Source: Oxyruncus cristatus (lineage: Eukaryota > Chordata > Aves > Passeriformes > Cotingidae). From it: 64,000 nt of DNA. Within the stretch, counting starts at the first letter, position 1; every line of letters begins with the position of its first letter. Where the stretch lies: assembly GCA_013399855.1 (NCBI GenBank), contig VXAY01002226.1, positions 127,444-191,443 on the forward strand. The letters run 5' to 3'. The position numbers were made by a program, and so were the translations under genes. Positions 1-13,950 of the stretch are shown in pieces. The notes beneath the pieces were generated by a model. The model was not told the DNA's origin, did not search any database, and saw only the letters and a list, made by a program, of their open reading frames with translations.

Positions 1-170
1 TCTCTCTTTCCCTCTCTCTTTCTTTCTTTCCCTCTCTCTTTCCCTCTCTCTTTCTTTCTTTCCCTCTCTCTTTCTTTCTCTCTTTCTCTCTCTCTCTTTC
101 TTTCTCTCTCTCTCATTCACTCTCTCCTTCCCTCTCTCTTTCTTTCTTTCTTTCTCTCTCTGGCTTTCTA
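1..170. repeat. Pyrimidine microsatellite (CT/CTTT)n
   Basis: The window opens in a tract made almost only of C and T, mixing CTCT and CTTT units with a few CCCT interruptions. It starts before base 1, so its full length is unknown. One interruption with A appears near 113-120. Confidence 0.95.
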
Positions 171-198
171 TCCTGCAGAGTCAATTAAAACCAGTTAT

Positions 199-245
199 AA
201 AGAAAAAAGAAAGAAAGAGAGAGAGGGAAAGAAAGAAAGAAAGAG
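199..245. repeat. Purine microsatellite (GAAA/GA)n
   Basis: A purine-only run of about 46 bases, GAAA and GA units, lies about 30 bp after the pyrimidine tract. It is its approximate inverted counterpart. Confidence 0.9.
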
Positions 246-3200
246 TATCTTATTAATCCCAATATAAGTTTTGTCCCTGAGTAAAAGTTTGGAATGGATT
301 TGCTTTTATCCAGATCTGTCCCCTGTGTAATTCTGTGGAAGACAATCAAGTTACAGCATGGGAAAATACACACATTTATATCTAAATGCAAGCTCTCTTT
401 ATGACTCACTGCAGATGGTTGCAGGTGTAGGAAGTGGCTACTGATACCATTTAAGAACTCAGATACACAGTTTCCCCTAAAGATATGTGTATGCTAAAAT
501 GGAAAGGTTGAAGCTGCACAGGTCAAATGTTAAGCTCATACAACAGAAACAGAGGTTCCTGTGACAGGAAAGCAAATTTCTGGTTGCTTGGCTCTCCAGT
601 GTTGCTCCCTGATGACCACAGTGTCCATGACAAGAGCACTTCATGCACCAGGGAATACACATCTAGATGACTGGGAGATGCATTTTGGGCCCCTGGGCTT
701 ATGACATGTTTCTTTCTCCCATGTCATTATATGAAACCACTCCTGTATCAGATGATCATTTCCGAAGCATTTTCTGGAAGGAGGTAAATCCTTTAACTGC
801 CTTGGAATAAATCTGCAAGTCATTAGACATCTCAAGGGGACACAGGGCTCCAGCTGTGCCAGGATGGAAGGCATTGCTGCTTCCAGGCTTGGAATAGCAA
901 GAAAGGGGACAGGCATCTTTCTATTTAAGCCTCAAAAAAACAAGATACAAGCACAACATAATTTGATCATCTTTCATTTTTGTTTCTGTTTGGCTGCAGC
1001 CCAGTTAGTTTTGATTTGGTTTGCTGGGATTCATTCACTCTCATCAGTTAACAGGAATTAAAGCAAGGGGAAGGCCCTGCATGTTTGATCAACCCATCCA
1101 CACAGCTTTGTAAACATCCAGTGAATCTACATGTGGTATCACTCAGTTAATAAATAGAAGCTCATGCTTTCCCCATCCCTGTTGCTGTGTCCTGGAAGGC
1201 AGTGCAGTATACCAGCTCCTCTCAGACAAGAAGCAGGATGCTGGTTTCCATGAAGTAACTGTGCTAATGGAGCCAATGTAGAATTGGAGTTCAATCAAGA
1301 CACAAAATAGGACTTCATAACACCTTCAGAGGCACATCTGCAATCTGAGCACACCATAGATGATGCAACAGTGCCACTGTACTGCAAGGGAGTCATGTCC
1401 TCTTTGTCAGAAAAATCCTGAAGAGTAAAGAAGTTCAAGGCTATGTGGGAAATGTTTTGCCTCTGGGTAGGTTTTATACTGCTTGCACTTCATGAAATTC
1501 CTTGCATAGAGAAAAAGAAAAGGGTCAGGGCACAACATCAAAGTTTGCACAGGTGACACAAACCTCTTCATGTCCTTCTGTCCAGCAAGAGGCTTTCACA
1601 AGACCAATCTTTTGCTGCGCACTGTCAAAGAGTGAACAAAATTCTCCGTATGATGCCCAGGTAGGAAACGGATCAATTTAGTTATGTGTGTTAGCTGACC
1701 CATTAATAAGTTCTTCAAAAATGTCAGTTCTCCACTGGCTGAACCTGCACTGCTCAGTGCTCCACTGCTGGGTTCAAAAATGAGTCCATGAGTGATGGAA
1801 CTCAGTATAAATCTAGTATTCATCTACTCATTTTTCTTCAATTTCCCAGCACTCAACTCCTCTAAGCAGGGCATTGATGTTCCCATGCATACACGTGACA
1901 TGAACACACTATATGGTACTGGATAGAGCTGTGTTCTCTCTATATTCCTGTGCGACCACCTTGCAGGTGCATGGCTTGCAATGAGACAACACCTTCTCAT
2001 CAGAAAATGCTGATTTGTGGAAATTCCAATATGCTATGAGAAATCTAAAAGTATTTATCCCCAAAGCAAGCTGATAAGCAGCTAGTAAGTTTACAGATGT
2101 CCCCACCTCAGTGTTTCTGCTATGAGGGCTGTATCAGAGCAGACAGAAAGCCATGGATTTGAGGGAGCACAGGAAGTCGTATAAATTCCAGTTACACATC
2201 TGGTTTGAGCCTAGAAATTTCCCATTTCTTGGCAGGTGGGCATGAATATCCACATTCTCTTCCCTTGGGCTTCTGGGAGTCCTGTGTGGAGGCAGGCATC
2301 CCAGAAGGTCTTTTCAAGCCTTCAGCAGGGTTGTAAATCCTGCATTTATTCTGGCCTCCTCAGGATTTTATGCTCCATGGACAAGAAAACCCTCCAAAAC
2401 CTTGAGAATCAGGATTGTCTAAAAAAATCCTCCAAAGGTAATGCTGTGGAATCCACAGCTAGATGTACTCAGTCATTTGAAAAAGGAAAAAAAGATGGAG
2501 GTTGGGGTTTTTACCTCTTTTGAAGGTGCTGCCCAGCATCATGTACTAAGAAAATTAATATTGTCTGAGGTGTGAGTGATGTATATTGATGGTATTCCAT
2601 GCCTCACATTTTCTCCATTGACAACTCCCAGTATCCACTAAAGAGATCCTGGTTTTAACTGTGGGAGGAAAAAATCCAAACACATATTTTATTTTTACCT
2701 CCCTGGATTGCTGTTGTGATGTCTAAATTATCATTAAAATCTACCCTGAGTTCCCAAGTGAAGGCAGAGACATTTGTTTCAAAACAAGACATTCAGACAA
2801 ACACTTTTTTTTTGTTTTGTTTTGTTGTCCCTTTCCCTTCAGCTGCTAGGAATCATTCTCTTATAATAAAGATAAGCTCTGTTATGACCACATGGAGCCC
2901 GGGATCTGAAGCTTTAATTGCCATAATCATCTCCCTCAGTTAATGCAAGAAAAAGAAAGGTTACAGGTAAGTGGGGAGGTGAAAGCCTTTACTCAAGCCA
3001 CAGGACTCCTCCTTCAAGCTTTTGGTCACTGTCAATACACACTGTAGTGAGAAAGGTCCTTGGGAGGCAACATTAAATGATCTTTAACAGAATATTCTTT
3101 GAACACAAATTCAGCAAAAAAAAAAAAATGCGGTCAACAAACAGCATAAAAATAGTGGTTTTCCAGTACCTGAAGAAATAAGAGTGAAATTATTAGAGCT

Positions 3201-6200
3201 GCAAAAACATTTATTTTCACTTACAGAGCAAAAACTCACCAACAAAATCAAGTTGTTTGATTGATTTTAGTTTTTATTAAGTCATCCAGCCCTGCTACAG
3301 CCATAGTCTCCATGTTAAAATCTACTGCAATTTCGTTTATTAAACATAAAAACCCATACAAGCCCATGTAATATTCTTAAATTTCTTGAAGCTACAATTG
3401 ACTTGTAATAAAATCCCCCAGTGCATTAAAAAACAGGGCTGTCAAGTCATAACAGCTCTATTATAGCTTCTGCTTCAGTCTCTTCTAGTCTTTGTACAGA
3501 CTGCCAAAATTTTCACCTACCCAAGGGAAGTTACATACAACAACAGAGAAGAGGAAATTGTCCTCCTATGAGTTGTTCTCTCACTGAACAGATTGCACAG
3601 GTCGTTCTCTTGTTACTGAAATGGTGAGGGTGGAGGGCTGAGGGAGAGGGAGAAAAAAGCCACGGATGGGCAGCAGGAGAGCAATGTGCAATTGTGGTTT
3701 TCCCCCCACTTTGTGACTCTCACAGTATGTCAGTGTTTTGTAACAATAAACAGGCAAGGCTGAGCAGCCCAGGGGCAGAGGGACCACGCTGGGAGGGAAT
3801 CATCCCTGATTAAGGCATAAGCAATGTTAGTCTCCCTCAGACAACTCCAGCAGGTTTTGGCATCTGCCTGTGCCCAGCATATCAGGGAAATGTGAACCAT
3901 GACAGTCTTTTAGTCCAAAGACTTTTCAAGTGTAGAGGTGGGAAGAGCTCTGTGACTCCAGGTGAATCACACAGTCTGAAAAGACTGAGAGGTTTTCTGC
4001 CTCAGGCCATGCTTCAGTACACCAAATGACTTCCATGAGATCCCAGACTATTGCTTTCTTAAAAAACTTGGGTGACGTTTCAGAATTGCATTTGCTGCTG
4101 ATTTTGAAGCACAGCTACTGTCCAAGTTAAAACTTCTGAATTTTTACCATCACTGTATTTGTTTTCCTCTTTGCTGTGATTGAGTCATTCCAACCCTTTG
4201 TACAAAGCTGACTTAAGGCACATTAAGAAGTTTGAGCAGAAGAAAGAGAATTTCCAGTTGTTAAGTTACAAAGTAGACATGAGATCTAAAATGCAATGAC
4301 AAAATCAACAAGAACCAAAGCTAACAAGGCATTTAACAAAGTCTGCGCTGCTGCCTTGGCTTTCCTCTGTTGCCGAGACAAAACAGATATAAACAGAAAA
4401 TGAAATGCAATGAGTTCCAAATGATGAGCTTTTTCTTTGAAATTCTACCACCATTTTCTTTGAAATTGTACCACTACTTTGCCCTGCCAAAACTGGCAGT
4501 GCCCCAGCAAGGGCTGGGGAGTTGTCGTGCCAGGTGCTGGTAACCCACAGGGAAGCTTGATGCCGAGCTCCTGGGTTTGCAGCCTGAATGAAGTCCCCTC
4601 CCTTGCTGCCTCCCTCCCAAGCTGCTGCTTTGGGCCCTCTTACAGCTGGGAAGCTGTCCTGGAAATCCCAGCCCCACAGTGAAATCCTGGCTTTCAGATT
4701 CCCATAGACTGTGGCACCACTGTGTGTCATGTCATGGATGCGGTGGCTGGGTCTTACCCCCAGCTAGCAGGAGACCTTGCCCACACACTGGTGCCTCTGA
4801 CCCAGGAAGATCAAAGCAAAGAAAAAACCACCCCAAAATTAACAGAACTTTTTTTCTTTTCTCCCCCCCCCCCATTTTTTTTTTACCTCTGAAGTCTGGA
4901 TAAAGTGTGCGTGGCCTAAAAAGAAAAATATGTGCACATTACTCTAAGCTTATAATGGTAGCAATAAGTCTCAGGGGTGTTTCTTAAAGCTGCAGTTGGA
5001 CTTTTACAATATGCAGAACCCCCTTTTAAGACATCTCTTTCTGCTTTCTCACAAATGCAAAGAGCTAGGCAATTATTGAGAGGTTAGAAATGCCACAACC
5101 CTTAAACGACACAAGAGTCAATATATTTTTCTTGCAAGAGTCATACATTCATATGCTATATAAAGAGATTTATAATGCAGTGTTCCCATTCCACATCCAA
5201 GACCCTGCACAGCATCTCTGGGGAGAGTGGTAACTCTAGCCCTGTGTCCATCCTCTGCTAAGGCTAAATGAAGGAAACAGGAATGCTTCCCCCGAGTCCT
5301 CTGCTTCTGCATCTGATATTACTGAGCTTGGTATTTCAGGGACACAAGCAGAGACTTTTTTTTCTCTTACTCTCCCATTGGAAAATTAATCAGCTTCTCA
5401 CAAACTGCAGGTGAAATTTCTGACAACTCTTCTGAGATTTTTCAGATTCCTTTGTACTGGAAGATGTAGTTTTTCTCTGCAGAGTAGTGGCTATGTGTCC
5501 CTCATGATATAGGACTAACATTTAGCCTAGAACATTAAGTGGATTTCATATATCTGGTGATTCAAGCCCATGCAATTTTTATTTGTTAAATATTTTAAAA
5601 ATATTTTTTGAATGCTTTAAGAATACTTTAAAAGTTTTATAGTTTAAGAATCATAGTAACTTGGACCATCTACACACAGACCTGTTACAGCAAACTCAGT
5701 ATGTTTTACAGTGTGACAAGAACAGTTACGTGGAGAAAGAAGTCCTCTCTCTTGGTAAAATGATAGAATAGTAGAATTAGGTTTAAAAGTTTCCTTTTGG
5801 GAAAGCCACTTAGACATTTTTGACCATTGATTCATTTCAAAGTATTTAATCTGTAATTTTAGCACTCCTCTAGCAGGCACTTAGCAACAAAAGGCTGTAG
5901 CCAAAATCATCACATGGTCTCTTTAAAAGGCCAAGTAACAGCTAGTGATCAGCTTTACCGAAGGTAAAGATTTGGGCCAGGGAAGAAATCCTGGGACAGG
6001 GATTCCCTCTTAGAAGGCATCTAACAGATACCAGTGAAAACTGGGCTGTCATTGAAGCAGGGAGACTGGGGAGGAAGGGTTCTTTGGTTTCTTCAATTCT
6101 GATTGCTGGCTGGTGCCACAGACACAGGTTTACTTCAATTTATCTTTGTTTTATTTTATATTATTTTATATTTGTTTGAAGGAATCTAATTATTTCTTTG

Positions 6201-8929
6201 GCTTAGTAACAGTTCTTTATACAGTCCATGGTGGGGAGGTGTTCACATACACATTTTTGGTATCTTTGATAGTCTTGGTCTTTCAAGAAACCTTATATGA
6301 AGGGGAGAGCCTATACATGAGGAAGAGGTAAAAAGGGGCAGAAAAATAATTTTTCTGTGGGCCGACTCTTCTCTCTCCAAAAACCCACATGCACAATGAC
6401 AGAAGTTGGGAACAGAAAGTAAGAAAAATGAATCAAGTAATAACAGCAGATTAAAAAAAAAAAAAGAGCCAAGTCAAATACTTAAGAAAACATCGATATC
6501 TAAATCTCAGAAAGAGATTTTATTTGTTCATATTGCTTCCTATTTCCATTTGAGCTCCTTGGCAGGTAGCCCAGTGCTCCATCAGTTAGAAGAAAGGAAG
6601 TTACAGTATCACATTGTTGTAGGGATTGAATTTTATTGCTTTGCTATTACAATTAGGCAAGTATTAACTCAGTTAATGAGGCGTGATTTTTTTTTTTTTA
6701 AAGTATATACAAGTGAGAGCTGTGGGTTCCTCCTCAACTAAAGCCCACCAAAAAACCTTTATGAGAGTGAAAGAAAGAGATTAAAAATAGTTAAATAATA
6801 AAGGCTGATGCAACTTTAAAGGGGCACACTATAAGTCGGAAATCATTACTGTTGATTAGCTGACAACCAGCCTGAGGGGAAGCTGCATGTTTTAGCAGTG
6901 ATCAAAGTTGCTAAAAAATATCCAGGTAGCTGGGCAAAAAGCCACCTGGATAATGCAGAAAAGATGGGGAGAATACACAGGATCTGTACTTTACCAGCCT
7001 GTGTCCAAATTATGAACTAAAGAGACAATACCCACCTCAGTAAGCTCCATTTTAAGTGGATTTTGTTGTGTTGTTTGGGTTTTTTTAAAATATTCTTTTG
7101 TTTTTAATTTAATCATCATCTGTTTTTATTCAAACCACATTGTTCTGTAGCTAAAATTATTATTCTACCACTCTAAATCCTGAGTGGGAGGAAATATCTA
7201 CACTGAATGTGATTTACAGCAGGTAAAGAAAATCACAGGCAAATCTCAATGTCTGGTGGGATTCACATGGATAAACTTGTACGGTGCAAGTTCAGAAAAG
7301 GGAAGCGCAGCAAGGCAAGCAAAAGTGAAACTCCTGAAATACTGCTTTGACTCTAAAACTTCTCCTAAGTCATCTCCCATCCTGATTTTTGGGTTTTCTG
7401 GGAGGTTGGGCTGTAAGACACAGCAGATGGGGAGGTGCTTTTGCCAGCACAGGGAAGAGGGATCAGGACGATGCTTGGTGGGGACAGCAGGGGACAGCAA
7501 GTAGCAGGGAAAGTCTGCAGGAGAAAGGCAGTGCTGGGACACACAAAACTTTCGTGGTTTGAGCCTAATTTTGGGCCCTGTTGAATTGCACGAGCTCTGA
7601 GAGTAGTGAAAATGAAAGGAGTGAACCACCCTGTGAAAATAAACTACTTCAAACTGTAAACTACACCCAAGCACTGTTTTCTTCTGGGTGGGAAGGGAGG
7701 CCGACAGGAATATTAACATCAGAGATGCTTATTTGAATCCCTGGTCAGACTGCAGCAACGAGCTACCAGCCCTTCATTTTCTTTTTCATTTAAACAAACA
7801 GTTTTTAGCATTTATAGAGTTTTTTTCTGGCTTGGTTTCAGCCCAGTGCCTTAATATTAAACATTTCTCTCTGTGCTCCCATGAACACAGTGAGACTGAA
7901 TGCTCAGGTTTTTGTCCTTGCAGGTGCTGTGCCAGGAGGAGAAATCCAGGGGGGAGGGCTGGGCTGATGCCTCAGGAGCATTTTGGGATGAGTATCACAG
8001 CATTCCTAAGGTGGATGCTGCTTTGGCTGAGGCATTGAAGAGGCAGCACCTTCGCAGCTGCTCAGGGTCACTGAGGCACATGTACTTTGCCAGCTGAGAA
8101 GCAGCTTCAATGTACAGCTACAGCACAGCTTCTTCTGGGAAAAAGGCACTTCATATACCCACAGGCACCATATATACACATGAAAATCATATCTGTGGCT
8201 GCCCAAGACCTCATGTCTGATGCTTTACACCCAGATGCCCTTTATTGTTGCTTACACACAGCTTAGTGACGAGTTGGTTCAGATAAAAATTCAGCACTTG
8301 CTTCCCTAGATCCTCAAATATTAAGTATAAAAAGCTCTGGTTATTTCAGACCCTTTTGCAAACATACACTTCTAAAAGGCTGGCAAACTAAATTCAGAAT
8401 TGATTACAAATCCACGGTGAGTAAACTCACTGTAGCAAAGAGATTTAAAATCTGAACATTCTAAGAATATTAGGATAAACTGGATAGGAGTAGAGATAAG
8501 GGGTATTTTCCCCTTTATGTGGATAGAACAGAGTGAATTAAAAGATTTCTAATGATCCTAAACAGTGGACCTCAACTACCTTCATAAGTTGCTTGACCTC
8601 ATCATACAACTTCAAAGTGATACAGCAGTGATGAACCTCAGTTGTCCAATTCTAATTAAAAGCAAATAATGACATTTGCTAACCAAATGCTTCTTTAATG
8701 ATGACAGTAGTTGCTTCATTGCAAAAATTCAAAACATAACCTGGTCATGCAGTAAAATCATTTGTATGTGTGTATTTTTTTTCTGTTTCGCAATCAGGAA
8801 TCCTGGGAGTCAGACAGAGTGAGTGATGCATTCAGGTTTGCAGAGTCTGAGAGATTTGCTGTAGCAGCTTAAGAGACCAGTGCAAGGGCAGCTACTGGTC
8901 ATTCTCTTGGAGCAGTCCAGGCAACTGGA

Positions 8930-9870
8930 GAAGACGAAAGATCATCTTCAGCTTTAAAAAGAGAAGAAAAGCAGAGCCAGGCAATTACAGAGTAGGTATG
9001 CTAACCTCAAATACCCAAAAAGATACATATATCTCACACAATACATTTCTAAGCAGCTGGAGGATTACAAGGTCTTAAGAAACCAACTAAGATTTGTCAA
9101 GAATAAACAAATCATGTCAAACGCATCTAATTCATTTTTGTGACAGGATAATCTAAAAAGTAGTAGATGTGATTTATCTTGTCTTTACTAAGACTTCTGG
9201 TGCTGTCCCACATGACATTCTTATGAGCTAACTGGGGAAATATGGGCTATTATGAAATCATTTTAATGTGAAAGGAGAGTGAGCTGAAAAATTCCATGTA
9301 CTGAGTGTTCTTCCTTTATCAGAGGGTCTCTGGCTATCTGAAAACCACAATGAAGAAGCCAGGAGAAAGCTGTCCTTTGTGTTTTGTGCTGTTCACCATT
9401 TGCATTAGTAACCTGGAATGATACGCATGCACATGTTTATATGTGTGAATGAATCAGGGCCGAGAGAAATATTTCTAGGATAAATATTTTTAAATACGCA
9501 AAGTAAAATTCATTAAGAAATACCAAAGAATTGGACCAAGGACTGAAAAGGACACACATATTAAATGGGTAATTACTGACCAAGCAGTGATAGTTTGGGA
9601 AGGACCTTTAGAGCGGCTAAGAAAATGAAAGGAAGTCAATACTGTGGATATTTATCTAAACTAGCAGGAGTGGCATATGTGAGACAGCAGAAGTAATTGT
9701 CTGATTTCACTTGGCACTGCTTGGGCTTTTAATGATATAGATATCTAGGTCTGGGCATCATCCTTGAGAAGAAATGCAAAGTGGAAAAGCAACTTCTGGG
9801 CACTACTAAGAAAACAAAACAAGCACATCTGAATTTGTGGAACTCATTATCACTAATTTATGCCCTGAAA
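8930..9870 (+). mobile_element. Decayed CR1/L3-like LINE, reverse-transcriptase region
   Basis: The plus strand resembles the nucleotide pattern of amniote CR1-type ORF2. It starts with a stretch like GAAATTACAGACCAGT at 8985, followed by AAATCATGTCAAACGCATCTAA (split at about 9110-9130). Next comes GATGTGATTTATCTTGTCTTT-ACTAAGACTTCTGGTGCTGTC (9168-9208), which matches the YLDFSKAFDTV core of the reverse transcriptase. Later stretches near 9680-9830 match the segment upstream of the C-terminus. Frameshifts and stops are many, so it is a long-dead copy. Family assignment rests on memory of the consensus. Confidence 0.65.
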
Positions 9871-11129
9871 TTTGAGCTGAAACAAGGTTCTGCTGCTCTT
9901 CATGTCAATGCATCCTACTTGCCATTCCTGGCTGTGAGTACTAAAACTGTTTTACAGTAAAGGCAACAGTTATAAAAACACCAATAGCCATTGTGCCCTT
10001 TAGGTTATAAAGCAAATACCATGTCCCAGTAAAGATAAAGGGACAGACACAGGTCAGTGGAACACAGTTGCTGAAGTGAAAGCTATTCACAGTGAAAATG
10101 GTTTGCACACTGCATAATTTAGACCCTCGGAGCTGCTTCCCCGTCCTTCAAATATCACATTTATATATAAACCCACTCATTAGAAGTAAAAATGACATCA
10201 TATGTATCCCCTACAGCACAGCAAGAGGCACACCAGTGCTAGGAAGAACAAGTGGATCTCAGCCCAGCTGTTGTCATTTAAAGTCAAATCCAATTCTGGG
10301 CCACTCTTTTCTGTGATTCCCATTTCTATTGAAGATACCAAGAAAAATGCCAAAAAAAAAAGTAAGTGACACCCATGTCCAAAAAATTTATCAACTTACA
10401 CACTCCAGGACAGGTATGTCATTGATTGTTTTGCACCAGTAAGCAGAGCAGTATACAAAAGCATGCAAAATCATTTATGGTACAGAAATTACCCTGTAAA
10501 TTCAAGGAACTGGCAAACTTCCAAACCACTCCTATTTTTCTAGGGAAAGAATTCCTGAGTTGTGCATGTTGGCATTTTCAAAGACCCTGTACTTCTGTGA
10601 AGCATACAGAAACAACTTGGTGGGGACATAAAACAGGGGCAAAATATTTAATACAGATACTCAGAGGCAAGAAATGGTCATGGGGTTAAATTACAGTAAG
10701 CTGTGGGCTATTTTATTTTGTTGAAAAGTACATCTTTTACTTGATTCAACATAGTAATAAGATGAAAAGAGGTCCACTGGCAAGGGAGGAAAAAAACCCC
10801 AAATTTTGGAAATACTTGACACAACTAAAATAAATGACAGCTTTTTCAATATCCCAGAGGCAGGCTGTAGAAGATGATGATTTCCAGTATCCATGGAGAA
10901 AGTAAAGTCTTTGTCTGATGTAGGTCAGTTTAGCACAAATGATGGTCTGTTTAGTTAAAACCTGCACTGCTTGTTTCTTTTAATAGATAATATAGGTAAT
11001 ATCTAGCTTTCACTCTGAACCCATGCTTTAACACTCAGAATTTATCCATATTTAATTACAATTTCATCACACTAATCAAATAAATTTACTTTGTCCTCCA
11101 AGCAATCACCTCAGTATTCCAGTATGTAA
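9870..11129. other. Intergenic flank between old LINE and EPHA3 3' end
   Basis: This is AT-rich sequence without a recognisable gene or repeat. If the EPHA3 transcript extends further than proposed, part of this may still be 3' UTR; a minus-strand AATAAA is also present near 10712. Confidence 0.45.
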
Positions 11130-13950
11130 AAAATACTTTCATTATGTTTATTATAAAAATATAAATGTTTCAACTACAAATCATTTTACATTAGTAAGAG
11201 GCCATCTACAATTGCACAATATATAATCTAAATGAGTAAGTAATGCTTTGAAATACAAGTTAAAGTAAATACATATTGCCAATCAAATCACATCTATACA
11301 TTGCTTATTGAATGCTAAGTTACAGCACAAAAAACTAGATATGTTAACAGAAATAAATAAAAATGGAAACTATATTTAAAGATACAAAACCAATAATAGG
11401 GCATGTCATTTTATGAGCAGTTGCTTTTTGCTTGATGTCAATAAATGATGCAAGTCCTGTACAGGAAGATGGCCACACAAATTCTAGCTTCTCTACTCCA
11501 CAATGAAGAATTGTACACTGCTATGTATACATATGTACACAGGGACAGGGAGTATAGGATGCTTGCAACAGAGGCCACTTACAGTACAAATCAACTTTTT
11601 GACAGGGAGAGAAAAAATAAATGTATTTTAAAACTCTCTACTAACAGCAAAGAAAAGCAAAATTGAATCTCCTTTTTTCCCCCCAAGCATCAGTGAGACT
11701 TAATCTTTATGCTGAGCATGCCTAAACAGTGGGCAAGGAACACGACATGATACATGACAGGAGGAAATGGAGGGTGGTTGGTGCAAAGTTTTCAGTCATC
11801 GTCTAAAACTCTAAGAACTGATTCTGGGGTTTCAGGAGTGTTTCACAGATGTCTGCCCCACCAACCCCAGCCCCCTTGCCCGCACCCTCCAGCAGCAGAA
11901 CGAAGCTGAAGAGAAATGTCATGAGGAATCTGTTAAAAAAGCTGTCCCCACACAGATAAAGTTTGCAAGTGGATTTTGGTGACTTAAATTCACTGGTAGT
12001 GTCTGATTCAGAGCAATCTCAACCTGAAGAAAAGAAAGATTCTGAATGAACTAAGCAAGGGAAAGCAAAGCTTTCTATTCAGCATGCTGCTTTTCACCAT
12101 AGATTGGGGCAGATCAAGAGAAGTGTTCTTTACATCTTAAATGTTTTATTTTAATTTTCTTCCATTTTTCTTTTTCTTTCTTTTTAAATTTCAACTTATT
12201 TTAAAACCCATTAATTTTTCTTTCAGAAAGTATTCCTAATTATTATCCTGTGAATGTGTTTCAAATTCAGTCCTTTACAGTTTGCTTACTGCCAGCACTC
12301 ATGAAAAAGTCTCTAATTCTGCTTCTATTTAGTAATGTGTGCTAAATGTTGTGTCTCTATGTTTCATAAGTCCTGTACCCACAAAGAACAATTTCAGCCC
12401 CCCAAACCCTATAAACTAATTCTTCCCTAAGCTTAGGAGTTGGGAAGCTACGTGGAAGATGCTGAAGATGGGGGAGGGCTCTAAAATCCCACCTCCCAGT
12501 TTCCTTTTTCCACTGAGAGATATGAATGTCCTCCTAATGACAGGCTCCTTCCTGCCCAAGGAGCCTGTGCCAAAAATTCAGGTCCCCTACAGGATGGCAG
12601 CACCTGGACAGGGGTGTTCTGGATCAGATGTATGTAAAATTACAATCCAAAGCCCCATTTCACAGCTCAAGTCATCCTTTTAAATAATCTACTCCACCTT
12701 GGCTGCAAGTTATCACCTCAGCATAACTCCCTGTGGTTGTACTAACACCTCCTAGTTCCCAGAAATGGGAGCAGAGCCTTCCAGAGGGAATATCTCCCAG
12801 TCAACTCAAAAAGCATCAGCAGCTAATGCAGGATGCAACAACCCTGGCTCTTTTTTAATATTTTCTAGGCAGATACACCCGAACACAACCTAAGGATGGG
12901 GGTCCTTATTAAGACATGAAAACAGGCTTTTGGGAAGTGAGATGTGCTTGAGTGGGGCAGATACTGATCTAGAGATTGGTACACATGCAGCTGGCAAAAC
13001 TCAAGCCTGGCTTAAAATACCACTCACAGCAAATGAAATCCCAACAAGTCCACGTGCTTTGTCTACTGTCAGAGCTGGAAAAAAGACCATCTTTCTTTCC
13101 TTCTGTATTTCATGTATTGTGAGTATAAAATTATCTAGTAATTAACCCTCAAACAATTTCTCAGGTTGAACCAACAAAGTTTTGATAACATTTGGCACTT
13201 GGCAATAATACAGCCAGGTTAAGGTATTTGAGCATAAATATAAACAATAATGGAAAAAAGAAAACAATGAAAATAAATAAGCCTTTTAAAAATTAAGACT
13301 TGCTTCTATTTAAATGAACACAGTTAGGGAAGCTAACATAATGGTGAAAATCTTTTGTCAACTAACTCAAAGTCACTACAAATTTTATTTCCGTGTTCCT
13401 TCCTGAAGCTGAAATGTTACAATGACATTATAGTAAATATGGCCAGACAGGTTGTGAGGTATAGTCCTCTATTTTCCTTGCTTCTAAAGAAATAAAATAC
13501 CTGTTACAGATCTCTTCTGTATAAAAATACTGCAAGTCTTTCTTTCTTCTTGTTTGCTGTATAGATCAAATACACAGCTTTTATGTCCATGTTTGCTTTT
13601 TGTGTTATTCAGTCACTTAAAATTCAAATGGCTCTAGGTTTTAGTAAGACTGGTTTTTACTTGGTAGGATTTTTTAACATATTTTTCTTTCAAAATTTAT
13701 CATCTGCATTAATAGTCAGCCAAGAGCACCCACCCTTTAGGATTGACAGATAGAAAACAAGTTTGCTCCTATTTTTAAGGCATTTATACTCAATACTTGA
13801 GTGTCTCAGTGGGTTTGAAATCTCAACCATTACGTTTCCAAAGCTGTTGCAAAGAGCTCCTTTAAATTCTGCCGTTTATCAGCCATCACTTTTGACCTGT
13901 GACACAACTTTTCTCTGTTTTTCTCTCCTGAGCAACATCATTTTGGTACC
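11130..13950 (-). other. EPHA3: Probable EPHA3 3' UTR
   Basis: The region follows the stop codon with no sign of a further exon. Minus-strand AATAAA hexamers lie at 13384-13389, 12145-12150 and 11147-11152. The last would give a UTR of about 2.8 kb, close to the 2.6 kb I recall for the human transcript. It is followed within about 70 nt by a minus-strand stretch rich in G and T, as expected downstream of a cleavage site. The sequence is AT-rich, with U-rich patches at 12150-12200. The end is an inference; shorter forms using the upstream hexamers are equally possible. Confidence 0.4.
11147..11152 (-). terminator. Candidate distal poly(A) signal AATAAA of EPHA3
   Basis: The plus strand reads TTTATT, which is AATAAA on the gene strand, about 2.8 kb beyond the stop codon. 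A GT-rich run (TTAGTGTGATG on the minus strand) lies about 70 nt further on. There is no transcript evidence, and other hexamers exist upstream in the same UTR. Confidence 0.35.

Larger units (their letters stand above)
1..8929. other. Intergenic region downstream of EPHA3
   Basis: No exon, RNA gene or strong repeat body is recognisable here apart from the microsatellite at the start. The stretch 4470-4800 is less AT-rich and open in several frames, but none of the translations resembles a known protein. A C12-T10 run lies at about 4863-4885. Nothing else is visible. Confidence 0.6.

Noticed and set aside
4305..4730. A 141-codon minus-strand frame downstream of EPHA3
   Set aside because: Several frames are open in both directions across the same GC-richer stretch, which is typical of low stop density and not of coding. 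No family resemblance was seen.
7246..7719. A 157-codon minus-strand frame in the intergenic region
   Set aside because: The translation is rich in Ser, Pro, Phe and Cys with no recognisable motif, and overlapping frames are open on the other strand. Probably chance.
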